DNA of 64,000 nt from Ziziphus jujuba (Eukaryota > Streptophyta > Magnoliopsida > Rosales > Rhamnaceae): the NCBI RefSeq assembly GCF_031755915.1, contig NC_083382.1, positions 2,914,001 to 2,978,000 of the forward strand, in the 5' to 3' direction. The translations under genes were made by a program, and so were the position numbers. The notes under the pieces were generated by a model. It was not told where the DNA came from, searched no databases, and saw only the letters and a list, made by a program, of their open reading frames with translations. Shown piece after piece: positions 11,602 to 23,255 of the stretch (positions within the stretch are counted from its first letter, which is position 1; every line of letters starts with the position of its first letter).

Positions 11602-13451
11602 ACTTCGACCATATCAAATAAATAATCTAAGCTCGGTGCATGTCCAATAAAAATAAAAATAAAAATAATTGTCTACTAGACCATCCTTATTTACCAAAAA
11701 AAAAATACTAGACCATCCTTTATACAAGGAATTAATAATTTCATCTATGGATAATGTTCGGTATCTTGCTTATGTATTGTTTTGAATTGCACCAATAAAA
11801 TAATTTACGTTTGAGTAACTACAGTTGCCAATTTATTTATTTTTCTATATATGCATTATTATTATTATTATAATAAAGTATTAATCATATGATCATTTTA
11901 TTTATACATGTAATACTATTTGAGACTCATTAATTCTAAACGAATAATGCCATAATAAATTCAATAAGAATGTCCAATAAATTTAGACAAAACCAGGGCT
12001 TTTATAGGTTCCATTTTTTCAAATAAAAACTTTTAATATGTCATTTTATTAGATTAACTTTTTTATTTTTAAAGTTCAACCATTGAAGCAATTCAACAAC
12101 TTATAATAGAATACTTAATGAGAAAATCAACTAAGTTGAACTGATATATTTAAAAATCATAAAAGAAATAATTTGGGAAAATAGTGTCCTTATTGAAAGG
12201 GGAAAACCATCCACTTGATAGGTTTCCGTTTTTATTTTTTTGTTATTATGTTTATTTTTTTCCCACGTTTCAAACTTTAAATCCTATTTCTAAACCCCCA
12301 TAGTTTCCAACTAATTTTGCATGCATTCAACCATTAGAAAAGATTAAAAAAAAAAAAAAAAACTCTACAAATTCTAAAAATTTCCTAATTTGAGCTTGCG
12401 TCTTACATAAGACGCCCAAAATTGGTCCCACATGCATGTGAGAGGGAGTATGGTGCTCTTAACTGAATTTTTTCCCAAAATTGGAGTCAAATATTCATGG
12501 CGTTTGAGATAGCCAAATAGGGAAAAGGGAGGAAAATGGCAATTGAAAGTACTGGAGGAAGAATGGATTGGCTTTGCAAAATATGGATATTGATTTGATG
12601 GATATGACGGTACTTCCAGTGTATGAAATAGATGTTTAATCGGCCCCAGCAAATGGCAATAGCCTAACTTTTTAAAAAATTCTACCTATTCTCCAAAGTT
12701 GCACTTCTCTTACAGACCACAAACTGATGAGATTCATGTGGGATTGTCATGTATAGGTCTCAGTTAATTTTGGAAAATCTAGTCCTCGCAATCCAAAAAA
12801 ATAGTACAAGGGTAAATATTTTTTGCAATGCATAAATAACTCTATACATCCCCTGGTGGTGTTTATTTACCAAAAAACCACGGCCAACATTTCCCCACTT
12901 TTTCTTCTTTCTGAATTTGAAAACTTATAATTAAGATAGTCTAATTTTTACCCCAAAAAAAATAATTAAGATAGTCCAAAAATAAATATAAAAAAAGAAA
13001 ATATTTACCAAAAATACAAAAACACTTTGAGAGATTCCTACATTTACCAAAATACAAAATAGTTTTCTTTGTTTACTTATAATTAACAAAATAGAAATAC
13101 AAAAAAACTTGGAAATTGAAGATAGACCACATCGGTAGGCACGCAAGCTTAATACCTTATCAGTTTTATTTTTTTGGTCAGGCAAACATTAATCTTATTG
13201 GCGTGGAAATCATCCACTTGATAAAGTACAACATAATTCTTCCAAAAAAAAAAACACAAAAAGAAAAGTACAAGCACACTTTTTTTTTTTTTTTTTTTTT
13301 GTTTTTTTGGTTTTCGTCGACAATGAAACTACATAACACAGTGACAAATCATAAATACTGCGTGCCTTGCACTAGCATATTTGCGGCCATCTTATTCTTA
13401 CACGTACATAAAATAGTACTTAATTTTGACAAATTAAGATTATCCATTTAT
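11602..13451. other. Spacer between convergent genes, no gene seen
   Basis: This is the 3' flank of both the glycine-zipper gene and JIP23 copy 2. AATAAA-type polyadenylation signals follow the stop (near 11646 and 11795). The rest is AT-rich DNA with A-runs, including a long T-run at about 13280-13300. I see no homology to the pseudogene's 3' flank beyond the first few hundred bases and no supportable coding region. Confidence 0.5.
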
Positions 13452-14285
13452 TTAAGACTTTTTCTTAGTAGTGACACCCTCCAAGGTCATTATTCCCACA
13501 AATTCAGGAGAAGTGCCTTCACCAATTGTCACATTCGAATGACATCCATTCCAAGTATCCTCATGCCGAGTAGATTGGCTTTCCAACAAACCTTTAATAT
13601 AGTCCCAATGATCAGTTTCATAATGGTGACCTTCACGAATTTCAGTATAAGCCTACACACAAATCATAAACAATATTTTTTAGAAAAAAAAATATGAAAA
13701 ATAAAATTCATCAGCAGATGCCAAGTTACTATATTATACCGTATTCTCTATTCACAAACATGGATGAAAAATCCATATTTGTTTGTTAGTTAAAAAAAAA
13801 AAAAAAAACAATTTTAATAATATTGAAATTTGTTTGTTGTTACTTACATGATTATCACCAACATAAGGAATGCCCCAAGAGAGCATCCAGTCACAGACAA
13901 CATCGTTATCGTTGTAGCCGCGGTAGACGATGGCGGATTCCGAACCGGCAAACCAAGAAGGGTGGACATGGAGAAAAGCACCCCACTGCCCATTTTGAAT
14001 CTTGGCAGGGTATGGAGATTCATAGATATGGCCATGCCAGTCTTTTTTGCCGGAATATGTTAAAGTGTCTCCGGTGGCATTGTAAATCATGCACTTTGCC
14101 GAGATTCCATTGCCATACTGCTCCTTAAGGCCATAGACAAAGTTTTTAGCATCCACATCTTTACCACCGGCGTTGATGTATTGGAAAGCCACTTGAGCTT
14201 TGAGTTTGCGAGTTACTTTCTGGCCTGGATAAAGTTCTTGCACAAGCTCGTCGGTCACGGGGTTTCCAAATACGTTGCCTGCCAT
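13452..14285 (-). CDS. JIP23: JIP23-like protein, copy 2 (complete, 212 aa)
   Basis: Two exons on the minus strand: 14285-13848 (146 codons) and 13652-13452 (66 codons plus TAA), with a 195-bp intron having a GTAAGT donor and a TGTGTAG acceptor. The 212-residue product has the length expected for a 23 kDa protein. Family blocks are visible: YGNGIS, CMIYNATGDTLTYSG, DWHGH, PYPAKIQNGQWGAFLHVHP, GSESAIVYRG and DWMLSWGIPY in exon 1; YTEIREGHHYETDHWDYIK, DTWNGCHS and GEGTSPEFVG in exon 2. Family members are jasmonate- and stress-responsive with unknown mechanism. No signal peptide is present, so a cytosolic protein is likely. The exon 2 coordinates rest on the perfect parallel with copy 3. Confidence 0.92.
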
Positions 14286-14349
14286 AATTTAATTTTATCA
14301 AACTGGTAAAACAATTAGCTGATATGTTCAATGGCTTGTGAGGAAGCAC

Positions 14350-14358
14350 CTTTTTATA
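14350..14358 (-). promoter_or_regulatory. TATA box of JIP23 copy 2
   Basis: The minus strand reads TATAAAAAG about 65 bases upstream of the ATG at 14285, a standard plant TATA box at a plausible distance for a short leader. Confidence 0.65.
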
Positions 14359-14752
14359 ATAGAACTGTACATGTGTTTTTTAAGTCAATTTGTTTATTTA
14401 TTTATTTTTCATTGTGGAAATATTTATGTTTAGTCATTTGATTTATCTCAAAGTTGAATTTTTTTTTTAAGGAAATATATGTGTTAAAACCAGTGGTTAA
14501 GCTCTACGGGTTAGCTCTAAGAAACTTGACTTCTTGTTTTTTGTTTAAGTAAGAAACTGGACTCTGTATCATGTAAACGACAGTTTGTCTGTAGCTAGGC
14601 ATTGTCGAAAGAAAATATTCTTTGATTCTTCTCTCTCCAATAATGTAAGAAGAAGAATTGATTGTAAATATTTTATTTTCATATTTAATTTAAAAAGATT
14701 ATTCAATAGGACACGTGGTTTGTAAAATTGTTTTTCAATAGTATTATGCATA

Positions 14753-14784
<32 letters not shown>

Positions 14785-14879
14785 TACTTAATTATACATT
14801 TTATTATTATTATTTTTTTTTGAAAGAATGAATTTTTTTAAAAAAATTGTTTTTAAAAAAAAATTCAAATTTTAAACTC

Positions 14880-15300
14880 TAGACATAAAGAGTCATCTTT
14901 AATATGGTGTCTATCTTTTTTTTCTTATCACATCTTTGACAAAGGTGTTTAGATATGATACTATTTTGGTCGAAAAGAAAAATTCATTAAAAGCTAGAAT
15001 TAGACGGATGCAAAGGCAGCAAATTGAATTCACTTGGAGGTTACCTCTTAGAGATCTCTTTGCAATGCAATCTGCTACTTTATTACAAGAATGAGAAATA
15101 AAATGAAAAATACAACTAATAAAATTATCCTTCAAGCAGTTGATATTTTTTAAAATTGTTACAAGTTTGTAGCAATTATTGTCACCGGTTGAAATCAGAC
15201 CTTCCTATAAATTAGCACAATCTATTTCTATTTGGGTTGGGTCAAAACCCCTGCTTCTTCTGGCAACCATGATAGCATAATGAAGAAATTTGTAGTTGCT
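14880..15300 (-). mobile_element. LINE fragment, RNase H end of ORF2 (decayed)
   Basis: The minus strand translates to pieces resembling the C-terminal RNase H domain of plant LINE ORF2: an IEIDCANL-like segment near 15220, then FHFISHSCNKVADCIAKRSL near 15090-15030. The N-x-x-A-D-x-x-A-K pattern is the most diagnostic part. Stops and frameshifts separate the pieces, so this is a dead fragment. Its ends and target duplication are not resolved. Confidence 0.55.
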
Positions 15301-16059
15301 TTTCTAAAGTTATAAATCGTATCTTTAGAATTTAATATTAAAAGGGAAATGCCAATCTAAATGTTGGTTTTAATATCTCAAGAGAGCTTGATCCATGGAC
15401 ACAAAGATGCTTGCATCAATTTTGTATTATTTAGTTTCTCCTTTATTGTAATTTGATTTGAGAGCTTAAAGGGAGGTCTCTGATTGTTTTCTTTAACAGT
15501 ATCAAAATTATAAGAAGCTTTTAATGATCTGTATTACATTAATAATATTTAAGAATATCTATATATGGTATAAAAATTAATATTATTTAAATTAAAATAA
15601 TATAAATATATAATTAATTTTTTTCTTTATGAAAAAAAAATAAATATTTTTTTAAAAAAATCTTGTTTTTCAAGAAACTTCGCAGTAATAGATACAGCCA
15701 TCGAAAATATTCTAATAATGTGACGGTTTGGAACAGAGAAAGATATAAATCTCACGTGGTGGACACCTAACATGTTAAATAATCTCGTTCTGCCGCGTGC
15801 AAGCCGTGTTTTAGACATTTTGTTTTGGCTTTCCTAGCCAGCCGACCACCCTACGTGTACTGGACCGACCAATTAAAAAAAAGGTAGGGACCAACTTCAT
15901 ACATGTCAGAAGAAAAAATTAATAATAATAACTGTGTGGCTGTTAGTTTTTCAGCAGTAATTTGCTTACGTCCTTCTCCTAGTTTCTGTCGACAATTGAA
16001 AGTTAATGAAACTCGTGTCCCATGAAAGGGTTTCAATAACTTATAAACCTCCAAAAACT

Positions 16060-16101
<42 letters not shown>

Positions 16102-17200
16102 AATATATATACGGATAAATTATATCGTACACAAAATATTGCTCAGCTAAGAGATAAATAAAAGTCTGTAAGTTATATAATACACACTAAAATATATATA
16201 TATATATAGTCTAGCTTTGTTTTTGTCCATACCTTATGGGGACCAATCGGCATGGAAGCTCATCCATTTATGACTTAACAAAATTCGACAACGTCAGGAA
16301 AAAATTAAAATCCATAAACTGAAAAATGGACCGCTCTGCATGGTAGCTTTTGTCCATTTTAGGGTCAAGGCTAGAGGACCATTATGCAAATAAATCACGT
16401 TTTGTATTTTTGTTTTTGTCCATCCTAATGCGAGAGGACCACTTTACGTTCACCCAATTAACAAGACGGACAAGATAGATATCTATTCATCGATTTGGAA
16501 GAAGTGTTAGCATGAGCTGTTAAAAATTACTAGTTGGCTGTAGCTTGATTGTATGAATATTTTGTATAGAGTAATTCTAAGAATTTATTATAATTACTAT
16601 TTTGTTTTCTTTTGTATCTTTTGATACCTCCTTGCCAGGGAAGAATGATTTATTTGAAAATATTATTTGAAATTTTTTAGTGGTTCCACTTATAAATAGA
16701 TAAGGCAATGCTTCACTCTTATTCGTGTTTCACATTTTTGCTCTATTAATATTTTTAATTTATCCATTGCCAGAGAAGAATGATTTATTGGAAATTATTA
16801 TTTGAAATTTTATAGTGGTTCCAATTACAAATAGATAATGCAATGCCCCGTCTTTATTTGTGTCTTACTTTTTTGCTTCATTGATATCTCTAATTTATTC
16901 ATTGTGTCTTACTTTTTTGCTTCATTGATATTTCTAATTTATTCATTGTATTTTAGATAATATAATATTTTTGTTCCAAATTCGATTAATTTTAAAATTC
17001 TTTCAAATCTTGAAACCAATCGTTCTAAACTATTATCGCTCCACATTTGGATGATATGGAATTGAATATCAGATAATCGTTGCCAATAAAGTAGTCTGTC
17101 CATGCCTTATATTCACCTACATTTACCATGGCAATCTCACACAGTTTCATCCTTGGTTATCACTCTCCAATTTTTTATTCATTGATATTAATTCATTTTA
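15301..17200. other. Intergenic, JIP23-upstream block and dispersed repeats
   Basis: Holds another copy of the JIP23-upstream block (15745-15845, ending TTTTGGCTTTCCTAGCCA), its downstream companion string (15930-16010), a T-run of about 37 bases (16061-16097) and two copies of the AGCTTTGTTTTTGTCCATA repeat (16205-16460). At 16630-16970 a string containing GAAGAATGATTTATT is repeated in tandem with divergence. No gene is seen. By comparison with other units, a glycine-zipper gene copy may have been lost here. Confidence 0.5.
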
Positions 17201-18195
17201 CAGATAAACCTTGAATCCATATATACTTGTGAGGGAAAATATAATATTCTCAAAGTATTGAAGATTTGTTCTAACTATAAAATAAACAAGGATAAATCTA
17301 TGTTAATAACTCGCAAAAAGATACATATACATTAATTATACATGTTTATATATGTTCAGAAGCGACAAGAAGCTAACAATTTGCTAATAGATAAGGAAAA
17401 GTGTAAATTAATTAATTTGTAGTTGGCCTTTTATGAACAAACAAATAAATCTCACGGAGTCATGCATGGTCTCTCATGAACTACTTGAAGTAAAAACATT
17501 ATTCTTACAAGGCCGACCATCCATTTCCTTATATGGTGAAAGATACATGAAGTAATTTCTTGCATTTCAAGAAGCCTATTAATTAAATGCTTAATGTTTT
17601 GGTGGGGAATTAATATTGCTTCTGTCATTGGGATGTTTACACCAATTCAAACGTGTATAAGCATTTAGATCATGACAAATAAGGTTGGCTTAGTGGTAAA
17701 TCTTTTCCATCTGTACACTTGAAGTCTGAGAGTTCAAACCATTGCTTCCACCTTCTTAATTTAGAAAATATTGTAATCATGGCCAAGAAAAAAAAAAGAA
17801 AAAAAAAGACTAGTCTGCTTAAGAAATTGTAAAGCATGATTATTTTTGTGGCAAAAAAATAACTCAATACCAAAAACCTATAAAAAGATATTTTCCCCCC
17901 ATTTTCTTTTTTACGAATATTAGCTGTTAAAGCTTTTTTTGTACAATACAACCTGGTGCCTCCCTCAGCAAATTTAATTAATATATCAATTAACAAATTG
18001 TCATATTATATAATATAATTGGGACCTTTAAGGCATGGTTTGATGTCCATGGACCATGGCTTGAAGGTTTGGGTCGACTGGGGTGGCCTTGCCCTTATGG
18101 GTTTACCAGGTTGGGGTTAAGAGCAGGGGGGAATTTGGCCCAATACCCTCATAGGGACGAGGTTAACGATTTTTGCCCCCTCATTTGATATCTTT
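17200..18195. repeat. Duplicated non-coding segment, copy 1 (uninterrupted)
   Basis: Paralogous to 53020-53442 plus 59303-60290. Shared strings in order include GTCATGCATGGTCTCT, GAAGTAATTTCTTGCATTT, TTGCTTCTRTCATTGGGATG, a GGCCAAGAAA/GACCGAGAAA region, AAATTGTCATRTTATATAAT, and ATCCATGGACCATGG followed by CAAGGTTTGGGT. This copy has no LTR at 17608 and no LINE at about 17966, so it gives the empty-site sequence for both insertions in the other copy. Not coding. Confidence 0.85.
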
Positions 18196-18505
18196 TTTGT
18201 TCTACCACTTCAATTTTTTATAATCCCAAAATACCCTTATATCCAAATTAAATATTTTTATTCTTTTTTTTTTCTATATTTTTTTCTTTCTTTTCTTCAT
18301 CTGACTTTTCTCTTCTCCTTATAATCAATATCCAGACCATTAGGAGCCCTCTGTTTCCTTTCGCATCGGCCGAATTGTAAGCTTGGAGACTGTGCGTTTT
18401 GAAGGAGATTGTGAAGAGGCGACTCAGAGAGAAAACTGTAGGGTTTTAGAGAGCCCTAGGAGCAGATGCAGAAGCAACAGGTAGGCAACAGCGAAGTAGG
18501 AAAGC

Positions 18506-19075
18506 ATGAGGCTCATTCGATCAATCACTGGTAATCTTCTCCTCTCCATTTTCAAATTCTTAAGCTTTTCCCTAGACATTTTATTACTTGGTTCGCTAAT
18601 AATGAAATAGTTGTTTTTTTTTAAATAAATAATATATTTTAGATTGTTATAATTCAGGGCAGCGTAATTCACTGTTGCGAGAGGTGGGACGGTGATACTT
18701 CAGTGTGGTTTCAACAGAGGAATACGCAAGGAGGTACTACGCAAGCAATGTCTCTGAGTATAACACTGTTATCGGTTCTCTCACCGCGCAGAGAAGGTAG
18801 ATTCTAATTTTGATTTTCTTTTTGTGGTTTTGGGATTTTTATTTTTTTTTTGGGAGAAATTGTGAAAGTTGTGTTCTTTTTTTTTTTTTTTTCTTAATAA
18901 CGGTGGTGGTAGGCATTTCTTGCTGAGAGATGTGTGTGATGATATGATGCTGGATGGAGTACAACCAACCAGGGATACATTCCATTCTTTCATCGTTGGA
19001 ACCATGAAAAGCTTTTGCTTGCCGGACGCTTTCTACTTTTCTGACCAAATGAAATCCATGGGTTTGATCCCTGAT
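18506..19075 (+). pseudogene. PPR gene fragment (At4g35850-like), 5' exons only
   Basis: Three exons match the start of a plant mitochondrial pentatricopeptide-repeat protein of the At4g35850 type: 18506-18530 (MRLIRSIT), 18658-18796 and 18913-19075, with GT..AG junctions in compatible phases. Recognisable segments are NVSEYNTVIGSLTAQRR, HFLLRDV and DDMMLDGVQPTRDTFHSFI, then DQMKSMGLIPD. An in-frame TGA (18693-18695, probably from CGA) interrupts exon 2, and all downstream exons are missing. About 300 bases upstream look like the donor gene's promoter. Introns are kept, so it was copied as DNA, not from mRNA. CTF18 exons follow in the same orientation. Confidence 0.7.
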
Positions 19076-19296
19076 GTATGTATTTGTATATATATGCTTC
19101 TTCTTTTTTTTTTTCGTTTTTTTTTTCACATGGATCTGCATTAATTCTTATCTGCTGACTATTAGATTCTTTCAAGATTGGAAATTTTGTATAAAGTTAC
19201 TTTGTGTTTTTTTTTTCTTTTTTTTTCCTTAGCTATTACAATGTATTGCTTTGTGTTATAGGTTACTTAAAACAACATTTTAGTTTCTTGATGTAG

Positions 19297-20184
19297 TGCA
19301 AATGAACTCTGTCACTGTTGACTCGAGGCCAAAGTGCTTGGTTGGTATTATTTTTTATGGTTACCCTTCTTATTCTAGAATGTATGTAGAAGAAACAAAT
19401 TACTACTTTTTCTCTAGGTGATTGATGAAATAGATGGAGCTCTTGGTGATGGCAAAGGTGCTGTGGAGGTTATTCTAAAGATGGTAATTGTGTGTTTTAT
19501 ATTATTATTATTTTTTTGGGTCTTGTGTCTTTTCCATTATTGAATGCTACTTATTTATTAAATTTAATTGTCTGCACGCTTATTTGTGTTTTAATATAAT
19601 TGTAGTTATAGTTATTTTATTACTATAATTGCTGTTGGTGATTAAATATAACTGCTTTCACTGTTATCAGTTATTGTTGTCATGTATAATTCTTGTTTTC
19701 CTTAATGTTTAATGCAAACTGTCAGTTATTGCATTTACTTCATTATCAACATGAGAATCATAAGGGAAATTTACTGTTTAAACTCCATGGTTGCACATTC
19801 TATATGTTAACAGAAACCTCCATTTCTACCGAGGGTAATATATTCAGCTATGGTGGTTTTTATTTCCCAGTGCTCATTATATTTTTCACTTTTATTTTAT
19901 GTTGTTCATATAGGTTTCTGTAGATAAGAAGTCTGATACAGGGAAGGAGTATTTTCCAAATGAAGAAAATGATGAAAGTACATAGAAAGTTTATCATTCA
20001 TATGGAGTTTCTTTTTCATGATTCCCTGGAAAATGGTACTTAGAAAGTTTATCATTCATATGGAGTTTCCTTTTCATGATTCTTTTCATGTAAACTAGAT
20101 AGTATTTTTTGCTTATTGACAACTACTTGCTTTCTACAGGGTTCATATATTTGTTCAACCAACAGTTAATCGTGTTGTTAGCAG
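19297..20184 (+). pseudogene. CTF18: CTF18 (RFC-like clamp loader) gene fragment
   Basis: Four exon-like pieces match the AAA+ region of plant chromosome transmission fidelity protein 18: 19297-19340 (QMNSVTVDSRPKCL), 19418-19483 with the Walker B segment (VIDEIDGALGDGKGAVEVIL), 19914 to about 19985 (VSVDKKSDTGKE, ending in a TAG) and 20140-20184 (VHIFVQPTVNRVVS). Splice sites flank the pieces. In a real gene CTF18 loads PCNA for sister-chromatid cohesion. Here the Walker A exon, the RPVICICND region and everything after are absent, so it is a captured fragment. A 57-bp tandem duplication at about 19983-20090 disrupts the region between the last two pieces. Confidence 0.75.
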
Positions 20185-20782
20185 GTGATCCTTGACTACC
20201 ATGGCTGATGTTTAATTGCTGTGACAATTTCAAGCCTTTCCATTTCTAATTTCATCTGTTTTATAGACATTTTAGATACTTTGTTGCGTTCATGATTTCT
20301 AAAATTTCCTTAGAATTTCTGATATGAAGTTAGTGAATGGAAATAGGATCTTTAGATGGAAGACTTAATTATTTTGATTATCCAATTCAATCTTCGGGAC
20401 AACATATCCACTTGCATACTTACTACTTACAAGACAGTTTGATAATGACTCGCTTTGTGATATTTTTCTTCCTTTGTTGATGTCTAGACCAATAATTCTA
20501 CTCTTCACAGTTTGCATATAGCATTTATTGCATATGAGGACAGCTAAGGTCTTCAGTTTTCATTATATTTATTTAATTTTTTTTTTTAGGGAATCCCTTA
20601 TTTTATTAAATCAGAGATGCTTTTTTGTCAAGTATTAAAAAAAGTTAGTCATTTTTTTAGGTTGAGATTTAAAACAAAATGCTTTTGTAATTTTCCTTAA
20701 TTATTTACAATAATTATTTTCTTTGAAACTTGTATGCTAAATATTGTAACTAACTGCAGATATTTCGTTTGATTTCATCCAG

Positions 20783-20984
20783 GTATCAAATCTGTCTCCA
20801 TTTTAGTGGAGGTGCCCCGTATGCTTTTAATGCTGTCACTAAAGTTTGGCATTATACCAATTGTGGTGCCAGTTGGTGTTCGAGATTTTGACATTGATGG
20901 GGAACATTGGGTCAATTTGGGATTGATACCAACAGAGGCTTTTGTAGGAGCTGTAATATTCTCTAGGAGCTGTAATATTCTCTA
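20783..20984 (+). pseudogene. SMP-domain (plant synaptotagmin-like) gene fragment
   Basis: One exon-like stretch after a TTTCATCCAG acceptor translates without stops through VEVPRMLLMLSLKFGIIPI, VVPVGVRDFDIDGEHWVNLG and LIPTEAFVGAV, ending at a TAG. The G-V-x-x-F-D-I-D-G and F-V-G-A-V pattern resembles the SMP lipid-transfer domain of plant NTMC2T5-type C2 proteins. I am not sure of the exact donor. A 19-bp duplication (AGGAGCTGTAATATTCTCT) marks the 3' end. It is the third unrelated gene fragment in a row in the same orientation. Confidence 0.45.
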
Positions 20985-23255
20985 GTTTTTATTCATAAAA
21001 CACTTGTATAAAGATTTTGTTTTTAGTTTTTGTACATGATTCTCGTGTCAATATGATGTGTAAGGATCCAATTTCATTATTAAATTCTCCATATTATTTG
21101 ATATATGGAAAAACAATAAATAAGAAGGATGATAATTTAAATGGATGGTAATTGAGTTCTCAAATATTGGCTCTCTAGTTTCTGACCTATTAAAACTTGT
21201 TTGAATGGTATGCATTGAAATGTAGTTAGTTTTAGATTGTAAAATATGGTTCCCAGCTTGCAAGCTTCTTCCAATTACTTTTCCATGAACAGCTCCATGG
21301 TAGTATGTCCAAATGAGAGTTGTTAGGAGGGAATTAATTGTGCACTTGTGGAAACTATTTAAATAAATGGATATGAAAGTGTAAAATAAATGTAACAGTT
21401 TTCCATTTCTTATCTACCCTCATTTCTCATTGACTCTCGAATAAAGTGGAAAATATTAAAACAATTTTTTTGACCATCTCTCATTTCTCATCTACCCTCA
21501 TTAACTTCTATCCCTCTCTCTTATTCTCCCTGCTACCATATTAAATGAATACTGTGTGTCTTCCTCTCTCTTTCTCTTTTGTTGGTTACGTACCTTTCAG
21601 CTTTTCTTTGCATTGACGAACATTGCAGAAAATCCCAAAATCTCTTCAGTTCAGTTCACTCTCCCTGCATACCCCCAACCTTTTGTGATAACAACAAGAC
21701 TGAAAATCTTCATTGTGGAGCCCATACACTTCAAAATGATGTAATTAAATTGTACGTTTCTGCAGATCAGAGTTAAAGATTACCTGGTATGTGGATATAT
21801 ATACATATATATATATATATATACATAATTTGGCTTTCTGATACTTCTTTACATAATTTTTTTTATCATTTATAATAATTTTTTTCCATCTTAATGTTTT
21901 GAAATCATGAACTCCCAATAGTAAACATAAATGGCTTAATAACTAAGCCAAAAAATAAATACAATATACTTCATATTAATTTTGTTAATTGATTTTACGA
22001 AAAAAATTTCCTAAAATATACTTTATGTATAGCTGATAGATAAAGTCAAAATCCAATAATGACTTAGCCTTAGCACAATACTAGCAATGAGGAAAAAGTA
22101 TGAATTGGTACGAACAAAGGACGCGTTATAAACTATAAACAAAAAATTAAATATAATATTATAAAAATGAATCAAAAATGTTTTGTTTGAATTCACAAAA
22201 AGATGATATCGAGGTCAAATTTAGAGCATTAGACCTTTCAATGGATTGATTTAATTAATAAATATATATATATATATATATATATTAGCCTAAGAATAAG
22301 AATTTAATTAGTCAATATTGTATTAAAAAAATAACCTTTACATGGTCAGAAAGGGAAAACATTGACCAAATATGAAAACTCGTTTGTCTTCTCTATCCAG
22401 CAGCTAGTACCTTCTATCAGCTTTCACAGGGTGTGTTATAAATATAAATATGTGTACAGATATGTATACATTTTTCCCTTATATTGGATTCATTGTTTGT
22501 CACGTTTTGACATGATATATAAGTGCAAGTTCTATGTTGGTGCTATTTTATGTAAAACAATCCATAAATGGTTTGGAAATTTCCATTTTAAAATTACAAC
22601 CTTTGTTTGTTACATACGGTCCATCAGTAATTATGAAACACTTGCTTGTTGGAAAATTTAACGGCGGTTCCATCGGAATAGTTAATTTTTCCATTTTCTA
22701 AAATCAAACCGATTGGACAATCGAATTTGTCCACTTCTCTAATGTTATTGTAAATGAATGACATGCTAAATGTAACTATATTTATGATGTTTAACAAAAT
22801 AATCCACAGAACACTACATTGTCAACATTGCATCCATTCAAGCTAACGTTATGTTATGATTTAGCACATGTGCCACAGATTTGACATCTTAATCTACTTG
22901 ATCCATTATGTCTGTCAAGAGTAGCTATTCTACTAGGTGTTAATATGCAACGTTTAAACAGCATTTGTACTCATTTATATAAAATGCATTTGTATTTTAT
23001 CTTTACTCATTTACTGAAAATGCATTTGTATTTGTATTTAAAATGCTATTCTAATCATTTGCATTTAAAATGCTACTCCACTAGGCGTTAATAACATAAT
23101 TGTTTGGCTTATTTTCTGTTCTCATTTACTGAAAATGTATTTGTATTTTTTCATTATTTTTGCTTCAGAATTATAGTTAAACCTTCCAGCAAAGATTCTA
23201 CGATTGCAGAAGTAGATACTTAGTATGTTTTGAATTGGTAAACTCTTTGTGCTCA
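20985..23255. other. No gene seen; right part of gene-capture unit or MULE flank
   Basis: AT-rich DNA with two AT microsatellites (21805-21826 and 22262-22286). CT-rich text at 21480-21690 resembles a plant 5' leader, but no conserved protein follows. The stretch 22740-23170 (GACATGCTAAATGTA and related strings) is similar to 26230-26285, so it probably belongs to the Mutator-like element downstream. I could not find terminal inverted repeats. Confidence 0.4.

Noticed and set aside
13823..14128. Plus-strand frames opposite JIP23 copy 2
   Set aside because: They are shadows of the conserved minus-strand gene; codon conservation among copies follows the JIP23 frame.
19693..19923. 76-codon plus-strand frame
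   Set aside because: It spans an intron of the captured CTF18 fragment and has no conserved feature.
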